Shown here: one piece after another, positions 7,549 through 16,900 of the stretch
Numbering within the stretch: the stretch's first letter is position 1
Layout: every line of letters begins with the position of its first letter
Assembly (NCBI GenBank): GCA_963804245.1
Contig: CAWDPQ010000010.1
Span: 62,001 to 126,000 of the forward strand
Direction: 5' to 3'
From: CAWDPQ01 sp963804245
GTDB lineage: Bacteria; Acidobacteriota; Vicinamibacteria; Vicinamibacterales; 2-12-FULL-66-21
Length of the DNA: 64,000 nucleotides
Notes under the pieces: generated by a model
Seen by the model: only the letters and a program-made list of their open reading frames with translations
What the model was told of the DNA's origin: nothing
The model's database searches: none
Position numbers and translations under genes: made by a program

Positions 7549-8796
7549 CTACTGCGACATGCCGCGGGCGGTGATCGGCCACACCACCTCGACCCGATCC
7601 TTGCGGATGCCGTGAATCTGGTTGTACAGGTTCACGACCGGATCGCAGTGGGGAGCGATGAGCTCGATCTTCTCGCCGATCTTGTATGCCTTCGAGGTCT
7701 CGGTCAGCCGAATCGATCCGAACTCGTCGGAGCCGGAGGTATGAATCAGTCCCGGCTCGCCGATAACGGCCGCATCCGGCTTGTTGAGCGTCATCGCCTT
7801 GGTGCCCGCGTCGGTGGTGAGTCGGCCGGGGAAGCGGTTGTTGACCACGGTGGCCGTGACCGTCAGCGATGGGGCGAAGTCTTTGTAGACCTCGTCGCCG
7901 TCCTCGCTGCCGATGGCGAGATATTGCATGTCCATGAAGAGGTAGCTGCCCACCTGCAGGTCGCTGAAGCCCGGAACCAGATGCATGATGTTGTAGGTTC
8001 CGGTTCCCCCGCCGCTGAAGATCTCCACGTTCAATCCGGCTTTTTTCATCGCCGCGAACGTGGCCGCGTTCTCTTCGATGGTCTTCAGCGCCCGCTCTTT
8101 CCGGGCGGCAAATCCCTTGGCGTGCTGGACGCCGCCGTCATACGAGAGCATGCCGAGCAGCTTGAGATTGGGCAGCTTGTCGATGACCTTTGCCAGTTCG
8201 ACCGCCCCGTCGCCGGCGGGGATGCCGCTCCTGCCACCGACGGCCACATCAATCACGACGTCGGCGACGACGCCGGCTTCCTTGGCGGCGGCCGAAAGGT
8301 CGCGCGCGTTCTGCTCCTCGTCGACCGCCTGGATGAATTCCTTGTTCGCCTTCCTGATCTTCATCGCCCGGCGGATCTTCGATGGCGTGGGATTGCTGGT
8401 CGTCATCATGACCTTGGTGACGCCATGCTCCAGCATCGACTCGGCTTCGCTGACCTTCGCGCAGCAGACCCCGATGGAGCCGGTCTTGATCTGATACTTG
8501 GCGATGGCGGCGCACTTGTGCGTCTTGGCGTGCGGCCGGCTCGGCAAGCCGTATTTCTTGAGGCTCGCCTGCATCTTGGCGATGTTCTCCTCCATCTTGT
8601 CGAGGTCGACGCAGAGCGCCGGGGTATCCAGCTCCCACTTCGACACGCCCGGGCTGACCGCACCGTCCGAGTCTGCGAGCGCACGCATCTCAGCGGCGGT
8701 GTAGCCCTTGACCGGCTTGGGGATCCACAGGTACGCCGACGCGGCGGCGGAGGTTGCGAGGAAGGTCCGTCGTGACGTTACCGGCCGTTCGCTCAT
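7549..8796 (-). CDS. Tat-exported D-threonine aldolase / D-serine dehydratase-like PLP enzyme
   Basis: 415 residues from the ATG at 8796 (GGAG 9 bases upstream; the longer frame has no ribosome site). The leader VTSRRTFLATSAAASA is a classical twin-arginine signal. The rest is a fold-type III (alanine racemase-like) PLP enzyme: DTPALCVDLDKMEENIAKM, the PLP lysine in RPHAKTHK (K91), GGRSGIPAG, SGGGTGTY for phosphate binding, and the metal-site motif APHCDPVVNLY near the C-terminus (H383, C384, D385). The family cleaves D-3-hydroxy amino acids (aldolase) or eliminates water from D-serine; the sequence alone does not separate these. Elimination would release an enamine, a natural substrate for the nearby exported RidA. 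Confidence 0.87.
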   Translation of the reverse strand: MSERPVTSRRTFLATSAAASAYLWIPKPVKGYTAAEMRALADSDGAVSPGVSKWELDTPALCVDLDKMEENIAKMQASLKKYGLPSRPHAKTHKCAAIAKYQIKTGSIGVCCAKVSEAESMLEHGVTKVMMTTSNPTPSKIRRAMKIRKANKEFIQAVDEEQNARDLSAAAKEAGVVADVVIDVAVGGRSGIPAGDGAVELAKVIDKLPNLKLLGMLSYDGGVQHAKGFAARKERALKTIEENAATFAAMKKAGLNVEIFSGGGTGTYNIMHLVPGFSDLQVGSYLFMDMQYLAIGSEDGDEVYKDFAPSLTVTATVVNNRFPGRLTTDAGTKAMTLNKPDAAVIGEPGLIHTSGSDEFGSIRLTETSKAYKIGEKIELIAPHCDPVVNLYNQIHGIRKDRVEVVWPITARGMSQ

Positions 8797-8897
8797 GGCT
8801 GGCTCCAATGTTGAAAATACTGGCGAGATTCGCGGGTGATCATACACCAGCGGCTGCACGATGCCACGGCACCGCGGCGTCGTGCTGGATCGGTTCG

Positions 8898-9458
8898 TTA
8901 CTTGCGCGAACTCGTTGCTGCGCCGAGGGCGACCCTTTGCCCGGTGCGTGCCGATTCGCGGGCCGCTTCGAGGATTTCCGTGGCGATGAGGCCGTTCTCG
9001 AGCGAGGACAGGCCATTTACCTGGCGCGTGCCGCGCACGACAGCTGTCAGATGTTCCATCACCTGGATCCGGCCTTTCTCGGCGGCCGTGCGGATACGCT
9101 GCGCGTGCGCGTTGCTCACGGCGAGCGGCTTTTCCATCATCACGTGCACGCGGTGGGCGGCTGCCAGCTCGACGATCTGGGGATGATCGTAAGTATTGGT
9201 GAAAGCCGCCACGGCTTCCGGCTTCGTCGCCGTGATCATCGCGCCGGCATCGGAGAAGAGCACCGCCTCCGGCAGCTTGTATCGTTCGGCATACTTCCGG
9301 AGGAGCGCCGGGTCGCTGTCGAACACGCCGACTATCTGGACGTCCGGGCGCGCTTGCGCGGCCTTCAGGAACCCGCTGACATGTCCATGCACGAGGCCGG
9401 CGATCGCCAGACGCAGTGGCGGCTGCGAAGTCTGCTCATAACCTAGAGCGACGACACT
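8898..9458 (-). pseudogene. Gfo/Idh/MocA oxidoreductase with large internal deletion
   Basis: The frame starts in what looks like the end of a signal peptide (VVALGYEQTSQPPLRLAIAG) without a start codon. It gives the Rossmann half (GLVHGHVSGFL, VGVFDSDPALLRKYAE, MMEKPLAVSNAHA), then jumps straight from AAEKGRIQV to a typical C-terminal tail (LTAVVRG, GLSSLENGLIATEILEAARE, SARTGQRVAL). About 190 residues of the substrate-binding domain are absent, yet the frame is kept. The family normally has 330-400 residues. With no start and no middle domain it cannot be a working oxidoreductase. It is the second gene in this stretch reduced to its two ends. Confidence 0.75.
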
Positions 9459-9497
9459 GCTTGATCTCCTGTTTGATCCCTCCTGATCTCGCTCAGA

Positions 9498-10094
9498 TTA
9501 CTTCCGCACATACCCGTGCAGCGCCGACCGCTTGCCACCGAGACGATGGGCTTCGTCGCTCAAGGCGTGGACGCCGGTGGCATCGATCCAGCGGTTGTAG
9601 AAATTGAAGAGCGCGCAGACGGTGATCGCGAAATACAGCTCCTCGTCCGTCCATCCGGCGGCTCTCACCGTATCGAGATCCGCGGGCGTGATGTTCGGCG
9701 AGTCGTGATTCACCGCGTCGATGAAGCGGAAGAGCGCCTTGTGCCGGTCGTCGAACGGGCATGATTCGACGTCGTTCAGGACCGCATCCACCAGCCCCGC
9801 GTCGCCAAGCAATTCCGCCGCAACTGCGGCGTGCGACTTGATTCAAAACGGGCAGTCGTTCCGCCGCGACGTATAGGCCGCAATCAGCTCGCGCAGGCCG
9901 GGGCTGAGCGGCGAGGGGCCGCGCAAGATCTCCTGTGTGAAGCGCGCGAGGTGATCGGTCGCCGAAGGCAGGAACGCGAAGAGATGCCAGATCTGCGGAT
10001 ACTCCAGACCCTGCTGCTGCATCTGCTCTATCAGCGAGCGGTATGGGCTCGGCTGTGGATTCTGTTCGACGTCCGGCAGGTACATGGGTTTCAT
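9498..10094 (-). CDS. AhpD-like (CMD superfamily) selenoprotein candidate, CxxU with in-frame TGA
   Basis: 198 residues if the TGA at 9845-9843 is read as selenocysteine (U84). Upstream it reads LRELIAAYTSRRNDCPF, downstream IKSHAAVAAELLGDAGLV, and the second half (DDRHKALFRFIDAVN, WTDEELYFAITVCALFNFYN) completes a peroxidase-related AhpD/carboxymuconolactone-decarboxylase-like domain. The active-site spacing E69-C81-U84-H88 matches mycobacterial AhpD (E118-C130-C133-H137) exactly, with U in place of the second cysteine. Without recoding, neither half is a domain. A SECIS-like hairpin follows the TGA (9806-9840). The likely role is thiol/selenol-based peroxide or disulfide reduction in the cytoplasm; no signal peptide is seen. 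The alternative is a nonsense mutation or base error of TGC/TGT to TGA. Confidence 0.78.
9806..9840 (-). promoter_or_regulatory. Candidate bacterial SECIS element
   Basis: Directly downstream of the in-frame TGA the mRNA can form an upper stem of six G-C pairs (CGCCGC at 9831-9826 with GCGGCG at 9821-9816) closed by the loop AGUU, above a lower CAAG/CUUG stem. The upper stem begins 11 bases after the UGA, the spacing known for the E. coli fdhF SECIS. The apical loop contains the GU seen in many bacterial SECIS loops. A bulged U as in fdhF is not evident. Confidence 0.55.
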
Positions 10095-10150
10095 ATTTAG
10101 CTTCCAGCTTCCAGCCGCCAGCTGCCAGTAATCAGTTAAGGAGTTGACAG

Positions 10151-11869
10151 TCAGCGTGGGACGCTGGATTCACCGAGCGTCCGTTCCGCGGTTATCCGCT
10201 GCCCTTCCGTGACCACAAACGAGCGCCCGGCCTGCAACTTGCCGAGAAGGTCGCGCCCGCCGCTCGGCCATTCGACGATGAGCTCCTCGATGGTCTTGGC
10301 TGTCCCCAGGCCGAATGTCAACGGCAGCTCCGACTGCGAGAGATAGCTCGAACCGGTACGCACCATCCGCGAATGCCAGGCGCCGCCTATTCTGGCCCGC
10401 ACGCGCGCACCGATGCCGTCGCGATTCGATTTCGTGCCACGCAGCGTGATCCGGACGCTGCGGTTGGCGGAGACGACGTTGTTGCGATAGAGGTGAACGG
10501 GACCGCCGTTGGTGGTCACGAGCACGTCGAGATCGCCGTCGAGATCGAGATCACCGAATGCCGCACCGCGTCCCACTTTCGGCTTGGCGAAGTCGGCGCC
10601 GACCTCGCGCGCAACATCCACGAACTGGCCCTTGCCGCGGTTGTGAAACAAATGCGGCGGCTCCGCGTAGTGCACGCGCCCGTTTCTCGCCACTCCATCG
10701 TCGATGTGTCCGTTGACGACGAGGAGATCGAGCAGACCATCGAGATCGGCGTCGAAGAAGAAGCAGCCGAAGCCAAGGGTCAGGCGGGTAGCCCGACCCA
10801 CTTCCGACCCTGGAGCGCGGTCGGCGTAGACGCCGCGGCGCACCGGCACATACAGCCCGAGCATTTCGCCAGAAAAATTGGTGACGACCACCGACGGCAC
10901 GCCGCTGTTGTCGAAGTCAGCGGCATCAGTGCCCATGCCGGCACGGGCGCGTCCGTCCTCGCTGAACGCGAGGCCGGCCTGCACCGCCACTTCTTGAAAC
11001 GTGCGATTGCCCTTGTTGCGATAGAGCTTGTTCGGTTGCGTGTCGTTGGCGACGAACAGATCCGGCCAGCCGTCAACGTCGAAGTCCAGCGTGGTGACAC
11101 CCAGAGCTTTCGACGTGGGATCGAACAAGCCGGCCACGGCCGTCACATCCTCGAAGGTGCCCTTGCCGGTATTCCGATACAGCCAGGACGTCGTCCCCGC
11201 GTAGGCTTCCGGCGTGCAATACGATTTCGTCTTGCCGTCGGCGCTGCAGAAAACGTCGGTCTCGGGCGTCCAGCGGACGTAGTTGCCGATCAGCAGATCG
11301 ACCAATCCGTCGCGGTCGTAATCGACCCAGAGCGCGGACGTACTGAAGGCGCTGCGGCCGCCGAGACCCGCGCGTTCGGTCACGTCGGCGAATCGGCCAT
11401 CGCCGGCATTTTTGAACAGCCGGCTCTGTCCGACGCCGGTCACGACCAGGTCCTGGTGACCATCGTTGTCGTAGTCAGCGGCCGCGGCTCCCATCGCGTA
11501 CATCGCCACGTTCAAGCCTGACTTGACCGTGACATCCTCGAAATTGCCGACGCCGGTGTTGCGGAAGAGCCGAAGGGCGGCGCCGGGAGGCTGCGTTCGA
11601 GAGTCCAGGCTCGTTCCGCTCAGCAGCAACACGTCCTGCCGACCATCGCCATCCGCGTCGAAGACGGCGACACCCGAGCCGAGCGTTTCCGGCAGGTACT
11701 TCCGCCCGGACGCGCCCGTGAAATGCTCGAACCTCACTCCTGCCGCGGTCGTTGCATCAACGAGCTCGAACCCAAGACCGGACATGGCGGCAGGCATACG
11801 AGCGCTGAGCATGACCAGAGCGCTTGCGACAGCGACCGCGATCGCAACAGCCCGGTGTGGACGATTCAC
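10151..11869 (-). CDS. Secreted FG-GAP/VCBS repeat protein with ASPIC/UnbV domain
   Basis: 572 residues; the GTG start overlaps the stop of the response-regulator gene by four bases (GTGA), so translation is coupled. A Sec signal (about 1-30) precedes a series of FG-GAP/VCBS repeats with calcium-type loops (DADGDGRQD, DYDNDGHQD, DYDRDGLVD, DFDVDGWPD, DADLDGLLD, DLDLDGDLD), forming a beta-propeller. The end is an ASPIC/UnbV module (RDGIGARVRARIG, WPSGGRD). Such CRTAC1-like proteins are secreted or cell-surface and probably bind glycans or other macromolecules; no enzymatic role is known. Its coupling to a two-component system suggests it contributes to sensing or is the system's main output (inference). 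Confidence 0.85.
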   Translation of the reverse strand: MNRPHRAVAIAVAVASALVMLSARMPAAMSGLGFELVDATTAAGVRFEHFTGASGRKYLPETLGSGVAVFDADGDGRQDVLLLSGTSLDSRTQPPGAALRLFRNTGVGNFEDVTVKSGLNVAMYAMGAAAADYDNDGHQDLVVTGVGQSRLFKNAGDGRFADVTERAGLGGRSAFSTSALWVDYDRDGLVDLLIGNYVRWTPETDVFCSADGKTKSYCTPEAYAGTTSWLYRNTGKGTFEDVTAVAGLFDPTSKALGVTTLDFDVDGWPDLFVANDTQPNKLYRNKGNRTFQEVAVQAGLAFSEDGRARAGMGTDAADFDNSGVPSVVVTNFSGEMLGLYVPVRRGVYADRAPGSEVGRATRLTLGFGCFFFDADLDGLLDLLVVNGHIDDGVARNGRVHYAEPPHLFHNRGKGQFVDVAREVGADFAKPKVGRGAAFGDLDLDGDLDVLVTTNGGPVHLYRNNVVSANRSVRITLRGTKSNRDGIGARVRARIGGAWHSRMVRTGSSYLSQSELPLTFGLGTAKTIEELIVEWPSGGRDLLGKLQAGRSFVVTEGQRITAERTLGESSVPR

Positions 11870-12510
11870 TGGGGATTCACCAGGCCCTTTTTCACGGCAA
11901 TCAAGACCAGCTCGGCGGCCTTGTGAACACCGAGTGTCGCCATCAGGTTGGTCCGATGCACGGCCACCGTGTTCGCGCTCACGCCGAGCAGTTCGGCGAT
12001 CTCTTTGTTGCTCCGGCCGAGGGCGATGAGGCGCAGCACCTGGATCTCGCGCGCGCTCAGCTGACTGAAGCGTTCGTCGGCATCCGCATCGTCGCCTGGC
12101 GGGCTGGCGATGGCGGCTATGAGCTCCGGGCTCAAAAACTGTCCACCGTTGGCCACCGTTCGTACCGCGCGGAGCAGATCCGTCTCGAGCGCGTTCTTGA
12201 GGATGTAGCCGCGGACGCCGGCGGCCAGGGCGTTCCGCACGTACTGCGCTCCGTCGTACATGCTGAGGATCAGAATCCGCCGTTCGGGACTGTGCCGGAG
12301 GATCTCGATGGCGGCATGCAGACCGTTGATCTCCGGCATCGACATGTCCAGCACGACGACGTCCGGGTCGAGTTTGCGATCGAGCTCGATTGCCTCGGCT
12401 CCCCCTCCAGCCTCGCCGACGACCTCGACGTCGGATTCGTCCTCCAGAATTCGGCGAAAACCCTGGCGCACCAGCGAATGATCGTCAGCCAGGAGCACGC
12501 GGATCGCCAC
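11866..12510 (-). CDS. NarL/FixJ-family response regulator
   Basis: 214 residues from a GTG placed two bases after the kinase stop codon (12512-12514), with AGGTG inside the kinase end acting as ribosome site. The receiver domain has the acidic pair in IRVLLADDHS (D9, D10), phosphoacceptor D55 in VVVLDMSMPE, and a C-terminal LuxR-type helix-turn-helix (LSAREIQVLRLIALG, SNKEIAELLGVSANTVAVHR). It is the cognate partner of the upstream HisKA_3 kinase. Its stop overlaps the start of the FG-GAP gene. Targets are unknown; the neighbouring TonB receptor and catabolic genes are candidates. Confidence 0.9.
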   Translation of the reverse strand: MAIRVLLADDHSLVRQGFRRILEDESDVEVVGEAGGGAEAIELDRKLDPDVVVLDMSMPEINGLHAAIEILRHSPERRILILSMYDGAQYVRNALAAGVRGYILKNALETDLLRAVRTVANGGQFLSPELIAAIASPPGDDADADERFSQLSAREIQVLRLIALGRSNKEIAELLGVSANTVAVHRTNLMATLGVHKAAELVLIAVKKGLVNPQ

Positions 12511-12511
12511 G

Positions 12512-13876
12512 TCACGCCACCTCGTTGCGCGCGGTGGCGCGGTCGGTGCAGTCGACGACTCGCAGGTACACGGTTGTTCCGCCTTCGGCCGGGCGTCGCA
12601 CCTGAAGCTCACCGCCAATCAGCTCGGCGCGCTCACGCATGCTCACGAGGCCCATGCCGCGATCTGTTTCTCGCCGCGCTGCGCCTTCCGGCATCCCCTT
12701 GCCGCGATCCTCGACTTCGAGCTCGAGGCCATCGCCGGCGCAGGTGATTCGCACCCAGGCGACGGCAGACCCTGAGTGGCGCGCGGCATTGCTCAACGCT
12801 TCCTGCGCGATGCGATAGACGTGGATCGCACAGTCCTGGCGGACGGCATCGACGGGGCCGGACGCCGTCAGGTGCGTGCGGATGCCGGTCTGTCGCTGGT
12901 ACTGTTCGACGCAGCTCTCCAGGGCCCGCTCGAGACCAAAATCGTCGAGCACGCCCGGATGCAGCCACTGCGAGCGATTGCGAATGCGGTCGAGGGCCTG
13001 CTGGGCGATCACCCGCACGTGCTCGAGCTCGGTGCCGAGCGCGCCTCCCGCTGGTATCTGCCGCCGCGCCCGCCCGAGAAGCGTGCCGATGGCGGTGACG
13101 ATCTGGCCGAAATCATCGTGCAGCTCGCGCGACAAGGACCGCTGAACATCTTCCTGCACCCGCAGCATCCGCCATGACAGCGTACGAAGTTGCGCGCTCA
13201 CGTCGGCGACGTCCTGAAAAGCGCGGCGATTCGAAACCACGATCCACGTGCCGACGCTGGCTGTCACGATCAGCAGCCCCACCACGAGCAAAAGGATCTC
13301 GCGCCCAACGCGGTCGTAGACATCGCGGTTGGCGCGGGCGGCATCTTCCTGCACCTGGTTGTTGACGATCAGGAACTGTGAAACCAGGCCGTCCATCGCG
13401 CGATGCTGAGGGATGAGCGACGATTGCACGATGCGCCGTGCCGCCTCCTCGTCGGTGCGGCTGAGCGCAAACATCTTCGCGACGTCAGACCAGTACGAGT
13501 CGATGCTGTGAATGAGCCGGGTCTGCTGCGCCGGCTCCCGCACCGCCGGTGCCAGGCTTTGTTCGAGCCTGGTGGCTTCGGCAAGATCCCGTTCCACCCG
13601 TTCGAAGGCCGGCTGCCAGCCATGCAGCGGGTACGGTTCGGTCCTGTCGGCCATGTCTCGCATCAGCACGGCCAGCGAGGCGAGGTCGTTCTGGATGCGA
13701 AGGAGCTGCAGCGAGTCCTTACGATTGCGTTCGCTGATTGCCGTCTGCTCGTCGCGCAGCCGACGAATCTCCGTGTAGGTGTAGGCGCCAACGGCCGCAA
13801 TCGTGCACACGGCCAGTACGACGCCAACGGCAAGCGTGCGCCAGGGCGACCGCGGCGAGGGCCGAGAATCGGTCAA
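12512..13876 (-). CDS. HisKA_3-type sensor histidine kinase (NarX/DegS-like)
   Basis: 454 residues from a TTG start preceded by TTAGGAA. It has two transmembrane segments (about 14-33 and 194-215) enclosing a helical ~160-residue periplasmic sensor region (4-helix/CHASE3-like in character). HisKA_3 follows with phospho-accepting H253 in SRELHDDFGQ, then a HATPase domain with EALSNAARHSG (N box), EVEDRGKGMP and GMGLVSMRERAELIGGEL. Kinases of this type pair with NarL regulators, here the next gene. No small-molecule-binding motif is recognisable in the sensor region, so the signal is unknown. Confidence 0.9.
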   Translation of the reverse strand: MTDSRPSPRSPWRTLAVGVVLAVCTIAAVGAYTYTEIRRLRDEQTAISERNRKDSLQLLRIQNDLASLAVLMRDMADRTEPYPLHGWQPAFERVERDLAEATRLEQSLAPAVREPAQQTRLIHSIDSYWSDVAKMFALSRTDEEAARRIVQSSLIPQHRAMDGLVSQFLIVNNQVQEDAARANRDVYDRVGREILLLVVGLLIVTASVGTWIVVSNRRAFQDVADVSAQLRTLSWRMLRVQEDVQRSLSRELHDDFGQIVTAIGTLLGRARRQIPAGGALGTELEHVRVIAQQALDRIRNRSQWLHPGVLDDFGLERALESCVEQYQRQTGIRTHLTASGPVDAVRQDCAIHVYRIAQEALSNAARHSGSAVAWVRITCAGDGLELEVEDRGKGMPEGAARRETDRGMGLVSMRERAELIGGELQVRRPAEGGTTVYLRVVDCTDRATARNEVA

Positions 13877-13965
13877 TTCCTAACCCTAACTCCTGACTCT
13901 TGACTCATTCACTCCTAATCGTAGCCCGCGAACCCGAGAACCCATGCGCGAGCCTGTCCCTGCCC

Positions 13966-16900
13966 TCAGAAAATCAGCTTGAAGGCGAACTGTACGAGCC
14001 GGGGTGGGCCCGCCGACAGAATCCGGCCGAAATTGGGCGAGTTGAGATCGGCCACCGGCAGACCAAAATTCGGATGGTTGAGCACGTTGAAGGACTCCGC
14101 CCGCAGCTGGAGACGCACGTCATCGCCGAGGGGCAGCGTCCGCACCAACGAGACGTCAACGTTCGTGTAAGACGGTCCGCGCGCGATGTTGCGGCCGGCG
14201 TTCCCAAACTGTCCGGCATCCGTTTGCGGGTTCAACCGTTGAAATGCGGTACGGCTGATCCATTCGTCGACGGTCCGCGGGCCGGCATTCGGGTCGCCGA
14301 TCAGATTCGGCCGGCTGGCGGCAAACCCCGAGATCGGGGGGCTGTTGGCCTGAAGCGCGACGTTGGTGGAATCCGAAACCGTGAACGGCGTGCCGGAATT
14401 GAAGGCTGCGATGACGTTGACCTGCCAGTCATCGAGCACCGCACGCAGTGTCCGGTGCGCCGAATCGGGCAGTCGAGGCTCCCAACTCGCGCTGGCCACG
14501 AAACGGTGCCGCGCGTCGAAGAGCGACGGGCCGTATTCGGCATCGAGGTCGAAAGGATTCTGCGCGAGGTCGTTTTCGCCCGCCAGCGGCTTCGCCGCCG
14601 CTCCCGACAGATTCATCGCGGAGAGGTAGTCCAGAGATTTCGAGAACCAGTACCAGATGTTGAATCCAACGCCGGCCGCATACCGTCGCGAGAGTGCCAC
14701 CTGGCCGGAATGGAAGCTGGAGCTCGTGATGTTCGACAGCATGGCAATCGTCGAGAAGTCGCAGGTGCCGCCGTCGGCCGGGCAGTTCGCGTAAATGCGG
14801 CGCCGGTCGGCGTTCTGCGCTGTGGCGCCGGGGGCATACTGCGCCGGGTTCGCCTCGATGTTCCGCGGCAACCGCGATCCCGCGGCCCCCACATAGCGAA
14901 CTTCCACGAGGTAGTGTCCGGCCAGGGATCGCTGAACGCTGACATTCCAGTTCTGTGCGTACGGCGGCTTGGCGTGCACATCCATCGCGAACACCGTGGA
15001 AGGCCGAACGAACGTGTTCGGTGCGGGCAAGGGGCGTTGGTCGTAGGGATTCTGAAAGTTCAGACCCGCGCCGCTGAACTGGTTGAACTGCGCCCACGGA
15101 ATCGAACTGATGGCCACCTGCGACGTCGTGCCCGCGCCGTTCTGGAATTGATCGTAGAAGAGTCCGTAGCTCGATCGGACGGACCAGGTGCCTGAACCGG
15201 TGGGGTCCCAGGCGAACCCGATCCGTGGCATGAACGCGTGCGCCCCGTGCGCGATCCCGGCGCCCACGCCTGGGTCCCCGGGAAACACGAGACCGCGCGG
15301 CGCGTCCGGCCGCACCTGCGACTGCACACCCGGCACGAAGCCCGTCAACCGATCCTGCACCTCGGTCAACGGGTTGATCCGCTCGTAACGCAGGCCGTAG
15401 TTCATCGTGAGGCGATCGCCGAGACGCCATTCGTCCTGCGCGTAGAGACCGACGTTCCACAAGCGCACACCACGGTTGAAGTCGCCGAGCCCCTGATAAA
15501 AGGTGACGGGTGCACCCAGCAGGAGGTTGGCAATGGCATTGGTCGTGGGGAAGGTTCCCGCGAACACGAAGAACGCGTTCGGCGCGATGGGCTGAATCAT
15601 GTCGATGACCGTCCGCCGGACCTCACCGCCGACCTTGACCAGATGCGCGCCTCGCGTCCACGTCATGCCGTCGTGGACCTCGAATGTCGTCTGCGTCGAA
15701 TTTCTCGGGCCGGTGATGGCCCCACCGATCGGCGAGTAGCCACTCACGTTGAAGAACGGCGGACCCTGACCGAGGGTATTCGCCGAGTCGTAGCCGAAGC
15801 CGAGCTCCCGCGGCGGCCGCCGGTTGAGCCGCTGGTCGAACAGGAATTCGTGGCTGAGCCAGGTCGCTCGCAGAGAGTTCGTCAGTGACGGCGAGAAAAT
15901 CCGCGTGCTCGACAACAGTGCTGAATGCGTCGCGAGATCGTCGCGCGTCGGATAGCCCGGAACGTCCGTGCCGCGGACGGACACCGGGTTGATGTTGTGG
16001 CCGCCCGAGTACCAGTAGCGGCCGAACAGCTGATCGGACGCCGATGCGTTGAAGTCGACCCGCCCACCAATCTGATCGATCTCGTTACGGCCAATCAGTG
16101 TTTCGCGATAGATGGATGGCGAGACGTTGCCAAGCGGGTAGAGGTTGACCACGTTGCGGGCGACGGGATTGATGGCATTCGGCGGCAGCTGATTGCCGGG
16201 AAATGGGACGCCGCCAGCGGCCAGGTTGAGGAGAGGTGTGCTGAGCGCCGAGAAATCCCCGACTCGTTCCTGCGCGGTAGGAACGGTTGCTGTCGTCGTG
16301 ATGCCCTGTTTGTTGCGGAAGCCTTCATAGTAGCCGAAGAAAAACGTCCGATTCATCTGCAGTGGTCCGCCGAACGTGGCGCCAAACTGATTCTGGTTGA
16401 GCGGCTCGACCTCGCGCGAGAAGAAGTTGCGTGCGTCGAACACGTCGTTCCTGATGAAGTCGTACACGCTGCCATTGAAGCGGTTGCTGCCGCCGCGAGT
16501 CACGACGCTGGTCGTCGCTCCGCCGGTGCCCCCATATTCCGGCGGAGCACTCTGCGTCAGGATCCGGAACTCGGCGATCGCATCGACGGGAATCCGCACG
16601 GCGAAACCTCCGTCCATGCGGTTCATGTTCTGCGCACCGTCCACGAGATAGATGTTCTGCTCAGGACGCATGCCGTTGACGGCGTAGGCCTGACCTTGGC
16701 GCAGCGACCCTCCGGCCGTCGCCACGCCGGCAGTGAGTGGCGCGACGCCCGTCTGCAGCAGGCCGAGTTGCGTGAAGTTTCGGCCGTTCAGCGGCAGGTC
16801 GACGAGCTCGCGTCCCGTGATGACACGTCCCAGCGCATTGGTAGACGTGTCGACGAGCTGCACGCCGCCGGAGACGGTGACGACGTCAGTCACCGAGGAC

